A stretch of 64,000 bases of DNA from Lumbricus terrestris (GCA_949752735.1 OX457036.1:91982368-92046367), one strand, 5' to 3'; counted from the first letter of the stretch, positions 51,323 to 62,919 are shown. Numbers and translations are program-made. Notes: generated by a model not told the origin, from the sequence alone.

Positions 51323-51495
51323 GGTCGGCGGAGTTTCCTACAACCTAGATGTCCGAACGCTAAATGCAATTGCATTTCTGCTGACAATGTCGCTCAACCA
51401 ACGTTGACATTCATTACAGGAATTTTTATCGCTCGTTGACATCGTCAGAAGATAAATGGCGAATAGACACGCTTAATGAAAACCTTCCGCCGACC
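51323..51495. mobile_element. TA-flanked MITE with GG..CC ends
   Basis: 173 bp. GGTCGGCGGA and TCCGCCGACC are a perfect 10-bp inverted pair, each bounded by TA (51321-51322, 51496-51497). Small and non-coding. Superfamily not certain (TA target fits Tc1/mariner-like). Confidence 0.75.
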
Positions 51496-51497
51496 TA

Positions 51498-52560
51498 TAA
51501 AAGCTTAATTAAAGTAGTTGATTGAAATCGAAATTTCATTCATTCCGAATTGTTTTTTCCAAAGAGCAATAACTTAATGGGTCAAGATGTTGTGCATTTG
51601 TCCATAACTACGTCCACTTAACGACGTCCCCGAAATCGTTGATTCATTGGCGTAAAAATAATTCCTGAAGACCTATTATAGAATCAATGCTTTAAGAAAT
51701 ATTTTCCAAGAGAACACTTAATTTATGCGTCGAAATGCTGTACCTATTATACTCGTGCAGGTTACTACGACTATTAGACGGACTCTATAATTACTGATTG
51801 TGAGCTGCTATTAGAACTAAATTCTTTCGGAATTGCTTCCCAAAGCAGGGTACATTACATTAGGCATGCAGACCTACCGGTATTGATGATTACAGGAGAT
51901 GCTGTCTCTGTAATTTTTAAAACGACGAAAATTGCATCAGAGACTGTGACAAAAGATTGGAGTGTCCAACGACTTTTGCAGCTTAACAATATTATGTGCT
52001 TTGTATTTATTGAATTGCATTTATAAATCCATATAGCGACTCTCACAGTGCACCTAATCAGAGGCGCTCCCAGTGCGTTGGACCAAGTCAGAAAAGTGGT
52101 ATTGAGACAATGAAAATAGGAATATGGAGGAACGCATCGAGAAAGGAAGTTAGCTTCGCAGTGCAGAGCCAATGAAAGCATAGGTTTCCGCTTTAGCCAT
52201 AGCGTTTTAACCAAAACGTTTTAGCCATTCCATATACAATATTTCCGTTGCTCTTGAGTCTTGATAGATTACACTGGAATTTCTGTTATTGCATTTTCAA
52301 CCATGAACTATGGATTATTTTTGAATTTAGATCATCTACAACTATGCTTTGAGCAAATGAGAAATTCCTCTCGCCTTTCCACTTCTGATTTAGCCGATCA
52401 GTATTTCAGCGAATTGCAATCCCCGATTTTTTTGGGTTTGTGTTACTTCACGCGATGAAATAACTCATTTTTTGCACTAAATATTAATTTATTGACTAAG
52501 CACATTGAAGCACACGTGCGAGATTCCTGTCAGGCGCAACATGCAGCCTGATATTTAAGC
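51498..52560. other. Non-coding stretch
   Basis: No gene recognised. A 119-codon minus frame at 51855-52214 has no known domain. Confidence 0.35.
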
Positions 52561-52564
52561 CTAC

Positions 52565-53150
52565 ATACATGCATGCATGCATGCATGCATGCATACATAC
52601 ATACATACATACATACATACATACATACATACATACATACATACATACATACATACATACATACATACATACATGCATGCATGCATGCATATATACATAC
52701 ATACATACATACATACATACATACAATGCATGCATGCATGCATGCATATATACATACACACATGCATACATACATACATACATACATACATACATACATA
52801 CATACATACATACATACATACATACATACATACATACATACATACATACATACATACATACATACATACATACATACATACATACATACATACATACATA
52901 CATACATACATACATACATACATACATACATACATACATACATACATACATACATACATACATACATACATACATACATACATACATACATACATACATA
53001 CATACATACATACATACATACATACATACATACATACATACATACATACATACATACATACATACATACATACATACATACACTCATACACTGCATACAT
53101 ACATGCAAACATACATACACTCATACACTGCATACATTCATGCACACATT
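52565..53150. repeat. (CATA)n microsatellite, ~580 bp
   Basis: Long, very pure (ATAC)n with (ATGC)n patches at the left (52569-52592, 52674-52691, 52726-52747). Frames of ~200 codons on both strands are artefacts. Confidence 0.98.
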
Positions 53151-53995
53151 TGTCGCATTTTATTAGTCGCCTTTCTTATTAAAACATTCCTATTTTAATT
53201 ATAAATCTTATTCAGTGATAACAAAGCTGCTATTATTTTCTATTTTCTGTGCAGAATGTTTGTTGCGGTCAATGACCAATGACCATGCGTCATGTCAACA
53301 ACATACAGAAAATTGTTATTCTAGAATTTATTCAGGACTGGAGAGCAACGGAATTTCTTTATTCCGTCTGGTCCAGATTTTGCGAATGTTGAAACGTCAG
53401 GAGACTCATTCCAACAAGTATTGTCTTAATTTTCAGTGGTGGCATTGCTAAATTCCTCCTCTTAGAAACAAGTTGGAAAGATCAGATGGACAATTTAACG
53501 CGCTATAGATTGACAATCCACGGTTCTTCACGATGCTGTTTCTAGCGACTTGTGGAAGAACAGATGGATATCAAATAGCAGATGAGGATGACTTGGACCG
53601 AGAAAGTACGAAAATCGTCGTTTAATCTTCTGCATGGCATTGTAGATGATCAAAACAATCTCCTACTACGACCTGGTCTGATTAACAACAGTGGCCAATG
53701 ACATCTGATTGATGTAACTAGATGTGGTGAAGCACAAAATATCTCGACCATTATTTATCAGAGACGGAATGAAACACTGTCGTGGTCAACACAATCGATG
53801 TGGATGAGATTATAGGATGTGTGGCGATGATGATACACTAGAAGCAAAACATCTGCGTAAACTACACAAATCTAACGACTCAATTGCAGCTGCTGTACGG
53901 ACTTGAGCGCCGAAGGAAACTCGTTAATTCCCACTAAAGTCTTTGCTCGAGCAGTAAATTGCCTAAGAGTAGATTGTCGAGTATTAGCTGCCGAC
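53151..53995. other. Upstream region of the receptor gene
   Basis: No exon recognised. Presumed 5' flank or intron of the GPCR gene. Confidence 0.35.
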
Positions 53996-54571
53996 ATGTG
54001 TAGCAATAACTCGGATAAGTGGTCGGTTGGGAGTGGCGAGGACAGGACGTGTACGTGCGACCCGGTGTTGCTCCAACCGAACATTACCAAGGACGTTGGA
54101 TCGGACAGGAACCAGTCCACCTCGACGGACCCTGACGACACACTTCCGGTCGAAATGACCTTCAACGAGGAGAGCCTGATGACGATCATCGGGTACTCGA
54201 TCCTCTGTCTGATCGCGACGATCGGTAACGTTACCGTCTTCTGGACTCTGTGGCGCTACCGTTACCGTTCCCGCGTTACCCTCTTCCTCATGCACCTCTC
54301 CGTGGCCGACCTCATCGTTGCCCTCATCTACATGCCACTCGAGATCGTCTGGAAGGCAACGGTGTCGTGGGAGGCGGGGGACTTCGTGTGTCGTGTCATG
54401 ATGTTCTTTCGTGCGTTCGGCTTCTACCTGTCGTCATTCATCCTCGTTGCTATCAGTCTCGATCGCTACTTCGCTGTCGCCAAACCCCTAAGTCTCCAGA
54501 TCGCCGACAGAAGAGGGAACATCATGCTCGTCTGCGCTTGGACGTTCAGCGTCATCGCCAGCATCCCACAG
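53996..54571 (+). CDS. GnRH/AKH/corazonin-type neuropeptide receptor, first coding exon
   Basis: Class A GPCR, plasma membrane, expected to bind a GnRH-superfamily peptide and couple to G proteins. 192 codons from the first in-frame ATG to CAG|GTCAGG (donor 54572, phase 0). An extracellular N-terminus of ~60 residues has three N-glycosylation sequons (N4, N29, N39). TM1 ~62-84 has conserved GN (N78). TM2 ~95-118 has LSVAD (D105). The TM3 disulphide Cys is C132, followed by SLDRYFAVAKPL (DRY at 156-158). TM4 starts at ~175 with W182 and stops at the intron. The MPLEIVWKATVSWEAGDFVC loop and CRVMMFFRAFG fit the GnRHR/corazonin-receptor group better than oxytocin/vasopressin receptors. TM5-TM7 were not found downstream. 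The frame is open further upstream but without an ATG. Confidence 0.85.
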
Positions 54572-54739
54572 GTCAGGCGACTGTTATATATTTAGAATAA
54601 TTAATAATTATAGATGTTATTTGTCGACTTAGAGGGCAGAACATCTGTGCTCTGCTTTTATCAAATTTCCTTCCTCCTGGGAAGTTCTCCTGTCCCTCCT
54701 TTCCCCCAAATCCTCTCCTCTTCTACTCTTGTTTTCTTG

Positions 54740-54740
<1 letters not shown>

Positions 54741-54822
<82 letters not shown>
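54741..54822. repeat. (AAT)n microsatellite
   Basis: About 27 pure AAT units in the putative first intron of the receptor gene. Confidence 0.98.
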
Positions 54823-54823
<1 letters not shown>

Positions 54824-54932
54824 TGCCTTTAGGGGCACTTTCGCCGATCAGAACACCGAATATGAATAGGGCCTTTCCAGACTGTGATTTTTATATTAGG
54901 CGGTAGCGAAGTCCCTGAGGGATCCTGTATAC

Positions 54933-55227
54933 TTCTTCTTCTTTTCCTTCAGGCTTGAATTAATCCCTCTCTACGGAGGGGTCAGCCACTCGGATCCTCC
55001 TCTTCCACTTTCCTCTGTCTTTGGTGTCTTCATTTTTCAGTTTGAGATGTTTCATGTCCTCCCGTATCGCATCCTCCCATCTTTTCTTTTGTCGTCCCCG
55101 ACTGCGTCGTCCATAGACATCTGCCTTCATGATTCTTTTAAGGCAGCTGTCTTCATCTCTTCTCATCACATGACCGTACCATCTCAACCTGGCCTCTTGT
55201 ATCTTGTCCGAGACACACGCCTTACAT
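54933..55227 (-). mobile_element. 5'-truncated non-LTR retrotransposon, minus strand
   Basis: Flanked by the exact 13-bp duplication GGATCCTGTATAC (54920-54932, 55228-55240). On the minus strand it ends in a short GAAGAAGAA tail, with only the last ~90 codons of the pol ORF. Confidence 0.85.
54960..55227 (-). pseudogene. RT/endonuclease pol C-terminus
   Basis: Minus strand ARLRWYGHVMRRDEDSCLKR, then GRRSRGRQKKRWEDAIREDM and DRGKWKRRI, ending at a stop at 54960. The RWYGHV-R and GR-RGR-KKRW blocks are typical of the end of endonuclease-RT elements. The reading frame is intact, so the insertion is rather young. Confidence 0.8.
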
Positions 55228-55240
55228 GGATCCTGTATAC

Positions 55241-55899
55241 CTCGGGGCCAAAAAAATAATAATAAAAAAAATAATAATAATAACGACAATTTATATGACG
55301 CCGTGATACGACATGCCGCTACAAGGGTGCCTTACAAAAGCAGCTAACACGCGGGATAAGTCCTAGTGAAGAAGTTTGTTTTTAGCATGGATTTAAAAGA
55401 GTCCAGTGAGCCGGCCAATCGAATAAAACAACCCAACTCAGTGGATAGAAATAGCGAGCGAAAATTGCAAAGAACCTACAGGGCTAGGCGGCAACATCCC
55501 GCGTGCAGACACAAGTGGCGCTCCTGCCAACCGTGGCCCGTGTCCTGTCCGAGCCTGTAACTTTCTCCATCCAGACCTAACAGGCTCTCATAATGTGATT
55601 ATTGTTCCCCATTTTCTCAGGTCGTTAAATCGCCAGATGATGAATAATTAATGTATTAGGCCTATTCGCCTGCAGTTTGCGCCACTCCCAAAACCGTATA
55701 GAGTCTAAGCATAGTATTGTATTGTGTTCCATTGTATTGCATTGCATTGTATTGTGTTGCATTGTCCTGTGTTGTATTGTATCTGACAATTTATAAAATG
55801 TTTCTCTCAGCAAGAGTCTTTCAGAAGCGCTCCCAGCAGGATTTGAGGCGAGATAAAGATGAGGAAAGACTATACCACAGTCGCAGCGGATGACATAGT
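55241..55899. other. Non-coding stretch
   Basis: No gene recognised. A short ATTGTATTGCATT-type repeat lies at 55720-55790. Confidence 0.35.
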
Positions 55900-56140
55900 A
55901 ACATAATAAAACAATAGTATTGTTATTATAATAATATGATAGTATTGTTATCATAATAATATAATAGCATTGTTACTATAATAATATAAAAGTATTGTTA
56001 TCATAATAATATAATAGTATTGTTATTATAATAATAGGATAGTATTGTTATCATAATAATATAGAATCTAATAGTTTTGTTATTATAATAATATAATAGT
56101 ATTTTTATCATAATAGTATAATAGTATTGTTATTATATGG
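55900..56140. repeat. ~37-bp AT-rich minisatellite
   Basis: About six copies of TAGTATTGTTATCATAATAA plus TATAA with small changes. Confidence 0.85.
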
Positions 56141-56429
56141 ACCAAACTGCCAACGACTAATGATGGAAACACGCTTTTTGGTCTGCACGCGAGTATAATA
56201 TGGGTGCGCCATTAATATCTATTCTAGTTTCTGGACATTGTTTTGTTAGTGATGATATTTCTACTCCTAACTATAAATATTATTCACCATCATATGCATA
56301 GACTGGCGCGTGCCAGCAATTTTATCCATGTACAAACAAATAGACTACAGTTTTTGTAGATCTATAATATTCCCCATGAAACATGTTTGCGACGGTCATC
56401 TTTCCACTTTGACGCCATAGCGTGCGAAG

Positions 56430-56680
56430 CCTGAGTAGGCCCCCTCTCTGCAGTCTCTACACGCCCACTCCGGTCTGCTGATCGACTTGATCTCCTAATT
56501 CCCGGACAAGGAGTACCATGGCCCAACACCGCGCCTTTTCCCATTATGGGCCCTTCTATTGGAACGAACTCCCACCATTTCTCCGTTGTAAGACTTTATT
56601 GAGTGTGCATGTCTTCTTCAGCCCTGAAAACTTCCTGATTTCATCGGGGCTGTCACGTTTATATGAGCACCTCTGAGTAG
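56430..56680 (+). pseudogene. Non-LTR RT 3' end, decayed
   Basis: FSHYGPFYWNELPPFLRCKT then VHVFFSPENFL resembles the FS-AGPRLWNSLP..FKKALKTHLF end of CR1/jockey-like pol proteins. Frame broken upstream. Confidence 0.4.
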
Positions 56681-57955
56681 TTATTGTAGAAGAGCAAGAG
56701 GCGCTTTGTAACTTCTCATTTACGATGCGATTCAGTGAACCAAGCAATCTGACCTTATTAGGAAAACAAGGGAGCATTTTAAATCTAAACATCTCCAAGA
56801 CAAGATTTATGTTCTCATAAATCAATACACTTAGCGGATGAATCTATGGGAGAATGTTCACTAGATTTGCGACAACCTGCAGGCCTATACCACGAAAACC
56901 TTCCATAATTAATTCATTTTAGTTCCAACGAAAAAATTAATTGAGATATCTTTCTGAATGACCTCGAAAACGACGAAAAAATCTAAATTTCAGGATGTGT
57001 CGTTTATTTTTCTCTTTACTACCACAAAAATCTATTCATTGTAGATCTGACTCTACATCTGTCTCCTGAATTGTCACTGCTCTGACCTGAGCTACATAAG
57101 TTTCAAATTACATTACATTTCAAATCAATTGGCCAATTTAGCCTACTTCTCTGTTTGATGAGCGTTGGAAGCATCTCCTAATATTAACGAAAACTGAACA
57201 TAGAAATCTATTCAGAACCTGATATAACTCTTCGTTTTTTCCACGGTCCAGTTCGTTCGCCTCCGATTAAACTCACAGTTGTAATAGTTTATTGCGCTCT
57301 CTCTTCCTTCCTTCCCCCATTACATCACCCCAAACCGCTGAACTATGATCGAATAGATCGGGGATTGTTTATCCAACCGACCATTGAGTTGTGCACAGAG
57401 GTGGAAGAGATCTATGCCTTTCCCGTATCATTCAGTCACTTCTTCCATAGATCTACACCAGCCGGTGATCCGCTTCTTCACAGGACGACCGAACAGCCGA
57501 AGATTTATCTCTCCCACATAATATTCTAACCGCCAACGGCACGCGAGACTTGGCGTCAGCGTGATTAATCTAGCGCCCGATCTCTAAGGCGCAAACATCC
57601 TGTATTAGAATTATTCGCCCACAAAGTCTGCAGCGTTGGCGATGACATTATGGTGTGATCAAGTCGCAGTTAATCATTTGCGCGATTCAATTTCGAATTT
57701 GAACAGTAGATATATTATATCTATTTATTTGTCTCTAATTGTCTTGTTAATTTATTTGTGGTATTCTGTTCATGTGTGTGTGTGCGTGTGCGTGCGTGCG
57801 TCATTTCATGCCAGCTTTTCTGTTGCCGATTTTGATCTGCATGGTAGAGCGCCGGTGATTAAGCTGGTCTCCCTGACGTGGCTTTTGCGGGCGCTGAGAA
57901 ATTTTCGACGATTTACACCACATTACATTTTTTAGCCTATACAATGCATACATAC
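56681..57955. other. Non-coding stretch
   Basis: No exon recognised. A (GTGTGC)n run lies at 57772-57800. Confidence 0.35.
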
Positions 57956-58066
57956 ACATAGATCTAATATTATTCGCACGCACATACGCATACACGTACA
58001 GCCGTATACACACATATACACACACATACACACATATACACACACATACACACATATACACACACG
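57956..58066. repeat. (CACATA)n tract
   Basis: Imperfect CACATATACACA repeats; more at 58380-58432. Confidence 0.9.
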
Positions 58067-58435
58067 TAGGAACGCAGACAAAGTCAGTCATCACTTCGCT
58101 CATTATCTTCCGACGTTCCTCATTATTCACCGAAATTTCAAAAATTATCCGAAATAACTCAAAATAATACGAAGCGAAAAGACTGGCTTTAAAAATCTCT
58201 TCTGGCATCTCTACAATCATTATAAATTATTCAGAAAATTGCAGCAATTACAGCTCTGATTCGGATGAGAGCGATGCCTATTATCATTATGTATAATAAT
58301 TATGTTCATGACAGCGTGCATCAACAAAATCTACAACAAAACAAGGTAGGCCTATACATACATGTACATAATGCATAAACACATACACACACATACATAT
58401 AGACACATACGTATACATACATACACACATACACC

Positions 58436-58545
58436 GTGGTCCAATTCTCTAAATATTTGGAAAATTTTAGCGTGATATGTCATCAGGTAGGCCTATTAGA
58501 GATATATGCAAAACAATTTGGCTTACTTTTTTGAACCATGGTGTA
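58436..58545. mobile_element. Mariner inverted-repeat fragment carrying TAGGCCTA
   Basis: Collinear with the right arm of the Tc1/mariner relic (32873-32973): CAATTCTCTAAATATTTGGA, AAAATTTTAGCGTGATATG, TTGGCTTACTTTTTTGAA. It differs by an extra GGCCTA at 58490-58495. Confidence 0.85.
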
Positions 58546-58688
58546 TATCCATATGCTAATGCTATTGCTGTTGCAACCTCTGTTTTTATTGCCAAGTCTC
58601 TACGACGTGTTGGAATTATTTTCGGTTTTCGTGACTAAGGCCTATCTAGAGCAAACGGTTCTGTGGCATGTTATCATGAGTTCGTCGT

Positions 58689-59849
58689 TGTAGCGATATC
58701 CTTGATCACACCCATACGTTCTTACCCTGCTATACATATTGTTGAATGTTAATTACACATGTTAAGTTAGGAAGAGGCCCTAGTTAATGATTAATTAATG
58801 ATTTGATTCAGAACTTTCACATTGCTCTGTTTAATTAATTAACCAGTACTAGAACCAGTACTTAGGGGCAAAAATATATATTAAACAGGGGCAAACATTT
58901 CGAGATATAGCAACATTCGGTCAGTCAGCCAATGGGAGGCGAACAAAAGGATCGTCTGCTACGCCTGCGCAAAGAGCATCTAGGGAGGCTGGAGAAGAAG
59001 GACGTAATGGCGGAGGTTTGAGCGATCGCAAGAAGTTGGTAATTGTTGTCGAACATTATCGTGTGATTTCGTGACATTCGGGACGATTGGAAGCCGAATA
59101 ACGAACGCTTAGTGTCCTAAGGTGTGGACTATAATGAAGGTCAACGAGCGTAACGTACGATCGATATAGCGCTGTACTTACCGGTAAGAGCATGTATGCG
59201 TTGCAGTTCACAGCGTATACCTTAGATCAATGAAGTTACTTCTCGTGACATTGCGAAGCGATAAATAATCTACAGAGACTACTTCGAACTGTAAATGAAA
59301 GTCGCAGTAGTTGGTAAATGCGATAAGGAACAGGAACTGTTCAAACAGTAAGCAGCGACCGCAAAGAAATTCAACGTTCGAGAAGAAAAGTCCGACAATT
59401 ATCCACAAAGGAGAAAAGATGCCAACAGCTTGGAGATCAGCCATTGATGAGAGAAAGATGAAGACTGGCCGGTGGTGAATAACTACAAGAACTAAAGAAT
59501 TCAACGCGGGAGGGTAGATATTAAAATTATATCCCTCAAATTACTGTAATCAGTACTGGTTTTAGGTAAGGCTATTTAATAGAAGATTGTGTTAAATCAG
59601 ACATTATCCCAAACCATTAGAGAAAGGTTTTGTGTGCTGTACATGTTGACATATATTAATATTCATATGCTAATATTATTTTTATATAAAACATTCGACT
59701 TGTTGATTGATGACATATAGGTCAATAACCTACATTACAGCGAATAGGAATATAGCATGCAAATGAGTAACTTGAACTCAGTTCTGGGTTCTGGAATATA
59801 ATTCCACTCAAACTATTGAGCCGTAGTGTGGTCTTAGCATTCCGTTACA
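58689..59849 (+). repeat. 5' LTR
   Basis: 1161 bp from TGTAGCGATATCC to GTTACA (TG..CA ends). The start is uncertain by 2-3 bp because GTTGTAGCG is shared by both LTR junctions. Contains transcription start and poly-A signals by analogy; I could not place them. Confidence 0.85.
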
Positions 59850-59853
59850 AAAC

Positions 59854-59874
59854 TGGGGGCTTCGTCCGAGGGAT
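59854..59874 (+). promoter_or_regulatory. Primer binding site
   Basis: TGGGGGCTTCGTCCGAGGGA, four bases after the LTR. It resembles the complement of the tRNA-Pro 3' end (TGGGGGCTCGTCCG) with one extra T and an extra A. Primer identity is inferred. Confidence 0.6.
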
Positions 59875-60153
59875 CTAGAACAATTTTAGATTGTAAATCT
59901 AAGGGATCTAAGAAGTATTAGATTGCGTAGTTTAGCTACGATAGAAATTAGTTTGACTCACGTGTGTATAAGATTCAAGCGCCGTTTGAATATTAATTAG
60001 GTGTGACGTAGCTTGTAGTTCGATTATACTGACTGTTATTGGTTGACAAGGAGGTCAGGTCTAAGGTTGAACTGATTCACCGCGAAAATTTAAATAGCGC
60101 TTTGGAAAATTTTCTAGCGCACGATTGTCTATAAGATAACTAATCTTTGACAA

Positions 60154-62694
60154 ATGGCGGCGGAATTTGCAAAGTGGGTTAAGATTGGATCGGACCTTGG
60201 TTATTCGGATCAAGGACTTAGAGATTTCGTCAGAGAGAGACAAGAAGAGAGCAAGGCCTTTAAACAAGCAGAATTACTGGCTGATTATGAAAAAGAGAAA
60301 TTAATTTCGGAACGAGAAAGGGAACGAAGGCAAGAAGTAATAGCTGACAAGAGACGTCAAGAAGAGATAGCTGACAAAATACGCGAAGAAGAGAAACGAG
60401 AAGCTGACAAGAGACGTCAAGAAGAGATAGCTGACAAAATACGCGAAGAAGAAATAGCTGACAAGAGACGTCAAGAAGAGATAGCTGACAAACGACGTAA
60501 TGAGGAATTAGAGTTACGAAAGCTGCAGATGGAGATGGAAGAAAAGAGGAATTCGGAAGAGAGAGAGAGAGAAGCCAATCTGAAGAGGATTGAATTAGAC
60601 AACCAGAAAACGATTAGACTTAAAGAACTGGAACAAGAAAGACGACAAGGCGATAGAGATGATTGGATTGGAAATGGTTATAGTAGGGAAACCAGTGGAC
60701 AGAATAATAATGCCAAGAATGTGAAGATGCCAGTATTTAGGGAAGACAGAGATTGTCTTGATGCTTATCTACTACGCTTCGAGAGGACCTGCATGGCATA
60801 CGAAGTCCCAGAAAGAATGTGGGCATTAACACTAGTGAAATCCTTAGATGGAAAAGCATTACAAGTTTTCGAGAGGTTGGAAGTAGATGAGGCACAAGAT
60901 TACAAGAAATTAAAAGAGGAACTGTTGAAACGATTCCAGCTCACGGAAAATGGATATAGAAAGAAGTTTCGCTCTTCTAAACGTGACACAGATGAAACTG
61001 TAACTCAGTATGTTGAGAGGTTGAGACGATATTTGAGGCAGTGGTTGTCAATGGCTGGATTCAAGAATGATTATAAAGGATTAGAGACACTGGTATTGCG
61101 TGATCAGTTCTTAGTGACATGTGATGATGAGATGAGATGCTTTCTCAAAGAGCAGGGTAAGGTGAATTTGGAAACGTTGCTAGAAAAAGCACAGAATTAT
61201 GTGGAGGCTAGAGAAATTAGCGAGAGGAAGCGGACACCTATTCACAAAGAAAGGGACACTGAACCTGAAGGTCGTTTTAGAGAATTTGCAAAGAGCAATA
61301 GTGAGAATAGAAGTAGTAGTCTTGGACGGAATAGGAACAGGAAACAGGACAGGTGCGAAGATAGAGGTCGGTTCAAAAATGAATGGGATTTTAGGAATAG
61401 TAAACGGAGGGAAGTTGGTAGAGAAGATCCAAGAGGAGGGTGCTTTCATTGTGGATCTACGTTACATTATGCATCAAAATGCGATAAGATGGGACCAGGC
61501 GCAAGGTCGCATACGGTCGCCACTATGCAGTGTTTTGAAGATAGAGAAGAGGAAGATGTGGAACATGAGGTTACCATATCGTGCTATGAAGCTGAAGGAG
61601 CAGAAACGATGGGGGCTTATACGAGCATGGCGTTGGTGAATGGGAAACAGGTGAAGGCACTAAATGATTCGGGTGCAACATGTGTTGCCATTAGAAAGGG
61701 TTTAGAGAAACCTTACCAGTATACTGGACGTAAAATGGTTTGCAGATTTGCTAATGGAACCAAAGTAAAATACCCAACAGCTCTGATTGACATCAAGAGT
61801 AAAGAATTTGAAGGGAAAGCAGAGGCATTAGTGATAAAGAACTTGGTCAAAGAGCTGATAGTAAATCCCGGATTATACGAGAAGAAACCAAAAAGAATCG
61901 GGTGTATAAATGAATTCAGGGTCAAGGACGTTGGAGTGAGTACCCATGAGGATGATGTCACAAGGGGCGATTCTAGTAAGGAGGTAGTCGCTGGTGATGT
62001 TGAGGAGACAATGCATAAACGAGTGACGTTCGAAGAAGATTATTTGCTAACAGGTGAACGTGACACACTTGAAGAAAAGACGGATGGTGGTCTGGACACA
62101 GCATTTAGGTCCAATATCATAGAGGAGTCGAAGGCAGAGGGGCCTGTGAGAGGAATATTAGCCGGGTACGATACACGTACACATGACAAAGATAGGAAAG
62201 AGCGAAAAGGTGAAACAATAAAGAAGACTTTTAGAAATAAGCCACTGAGATTGGTGGAAACATATGACAAATATTTAATCACGGGCGGAAGCAGTGAGTT
62301 AAGTGACAGTCGTAGAAATCAGAGTAAATATTGGAAGGAAAGAGCAGACTGGAGAAATGAAGAGAATAGAAATAAACGAAATGTGAGCCAATATAGGAGA
62401 TCGAATGAATGGAGGTACGGAGAATACGAAGAGAATCCAAATGTGGATAGTAGAGAAATAAGGTGGAATAGGAGGAACACATGCAGATATAATTGGAGAA
62501 ATAATAGACCGTGGTACAGAGAAGAACCAGCTAATCAGTTAGGAGGAAGACAAAATAAGAGTTATGGAGGTCGCAATGATCTGAGTAGGTGGAAAAGTAG
62601 GTCATGGAATGACGGAGAAAAGTCATGTCCTAAAGGCAGTGTTAGGTATAGAACTAACAGAGATGTGAGTGTAGGGAGTTTTGAGGAAAAGTAA
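60154..62694 (+). CDS. Gag-protease polyprotein of Ty3/gypsy element
   Basis: Structural protein and protease of the retrotransposon particle, 846 codons, fully open. Residues ~25-165 are a very charged Arg/Glu/Lys coiled coil with internal copies of RRQEEIADK. About 190-340 is the retrotransposon Gag (capsid) domain (FREDRDCLDAYLLRFER, YKKLKEELLKRFQL, YVERLRRYLRQW). The CCHC zinc knuckle is C430, C433, H438, C443. The aspartic protease motif ALNDSGATCVA has DSG at 505-507. The last ~270 residues are unusual, rich in Arg, Asn, Trp and Tyr (WRNEENRNKRNVSQYRRSNE), perhaps RNA-binding. The start is ATG 60154, context CAAATGG. There is no RT in frame or behind it; the stop is TAA at 62692. Confidence 0.9.
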   Translation: MAAEFAKWVKIGSDLGYSDQGLRDFVRERQEESKAFKQAELLADYEKEKLISERERERRQEVIADKRRQEEIADKIREEEKREADKRRQEEIADKIREEEIADKRRQEEIADKRRNEELELRKLQMEMEEKRNSEEREREANLKRIELDNQKTIRLKELEQERRQGDRDDWIGNGYSRETSGQNNNAKNVKMPVFREDRDCLDAYLLRFERTCMAYEVPERMWALTLVKSLDGKALQVFERLEVDEAQDYKKLKEELLKRFQLTENGYRKKFRSSKRDTDETVTQYVERLRRYLRQWLSMAGFKNDYKGLETLVLRDQFLVTCDDEMRCFLKEQGKVNLETLLEKAQNYVEAREISERKRTPIHKERDTEPEGRFREFAKSNSENRSSSLGRNRNRKQDRCEDRGRFKNEWDFRNSKRREVGREDPRGGCFHCGSTLHYASKCDKMGPGARSHTVATMQCFEDREEEDVEHEVTISCYEAEGAETMGAYTSMALVNGKQVKALNDSGATCVAIRKGLEKPYQYTGRKMVCRFANGTKVKYPTALIDIKSKEFEGKAEALVIKNLVKELIVNPGLYEKKPKRIGCINEFRVKDVGVSTHEDDVTRGDSSKEVVAGDVEETMHKRVTFEEDYLLTGERDTLEEKTDGGLDTAFRSNIIEESKAEGPVRGILAGYDTRTHDKDRKERKGETIKKTFRNKPLRLVETYDKYLITGGSSELSDSRRNQSKYWKERADWRNEENRNKRNVSQYRRSNEWRYGEYEENPNVDSREIRWNRRNTCRYNWRNNRPWYREEPANQLGGRQNKSYGGRNDLSRWKSRSWNDGEKSCPKGSVRYRTNRDVSVGSFEEK

Positions 62695-62919
62695 TAGGAT
62701 GGATGTAGACAGGACGAGCTGTCCAAAGAAGAGCAGAAGTCCTGCAAACAGAAGTTGATAGTAGTAAGTATAGAATAGTTAAGTAAGTAGATATGTAAAT
62801 ATAATACATTATGAGATTAAGTTGAGTTATTGTTGAAGGTAGGTTTGCGAGTTATGTTGAGTGAAAGGAAAATAACTAAAATATGATTAAACCAAAGGAA
62901 GAATCTGTTGATAAGATAA
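62695..62919 (+). other. Deletion junction region
   Basis: Non-coding purine-rich sequence where RT would be expected. No palm-domain motif seen in any frame. Confidence 0.6.

Noticed and set aside
53903..53995. Longer N-terminus of the receptor starting at 53903
   Set aside because: The codon there is TTG; the first ATG is 53996 and the extension has no signal-peptide character.
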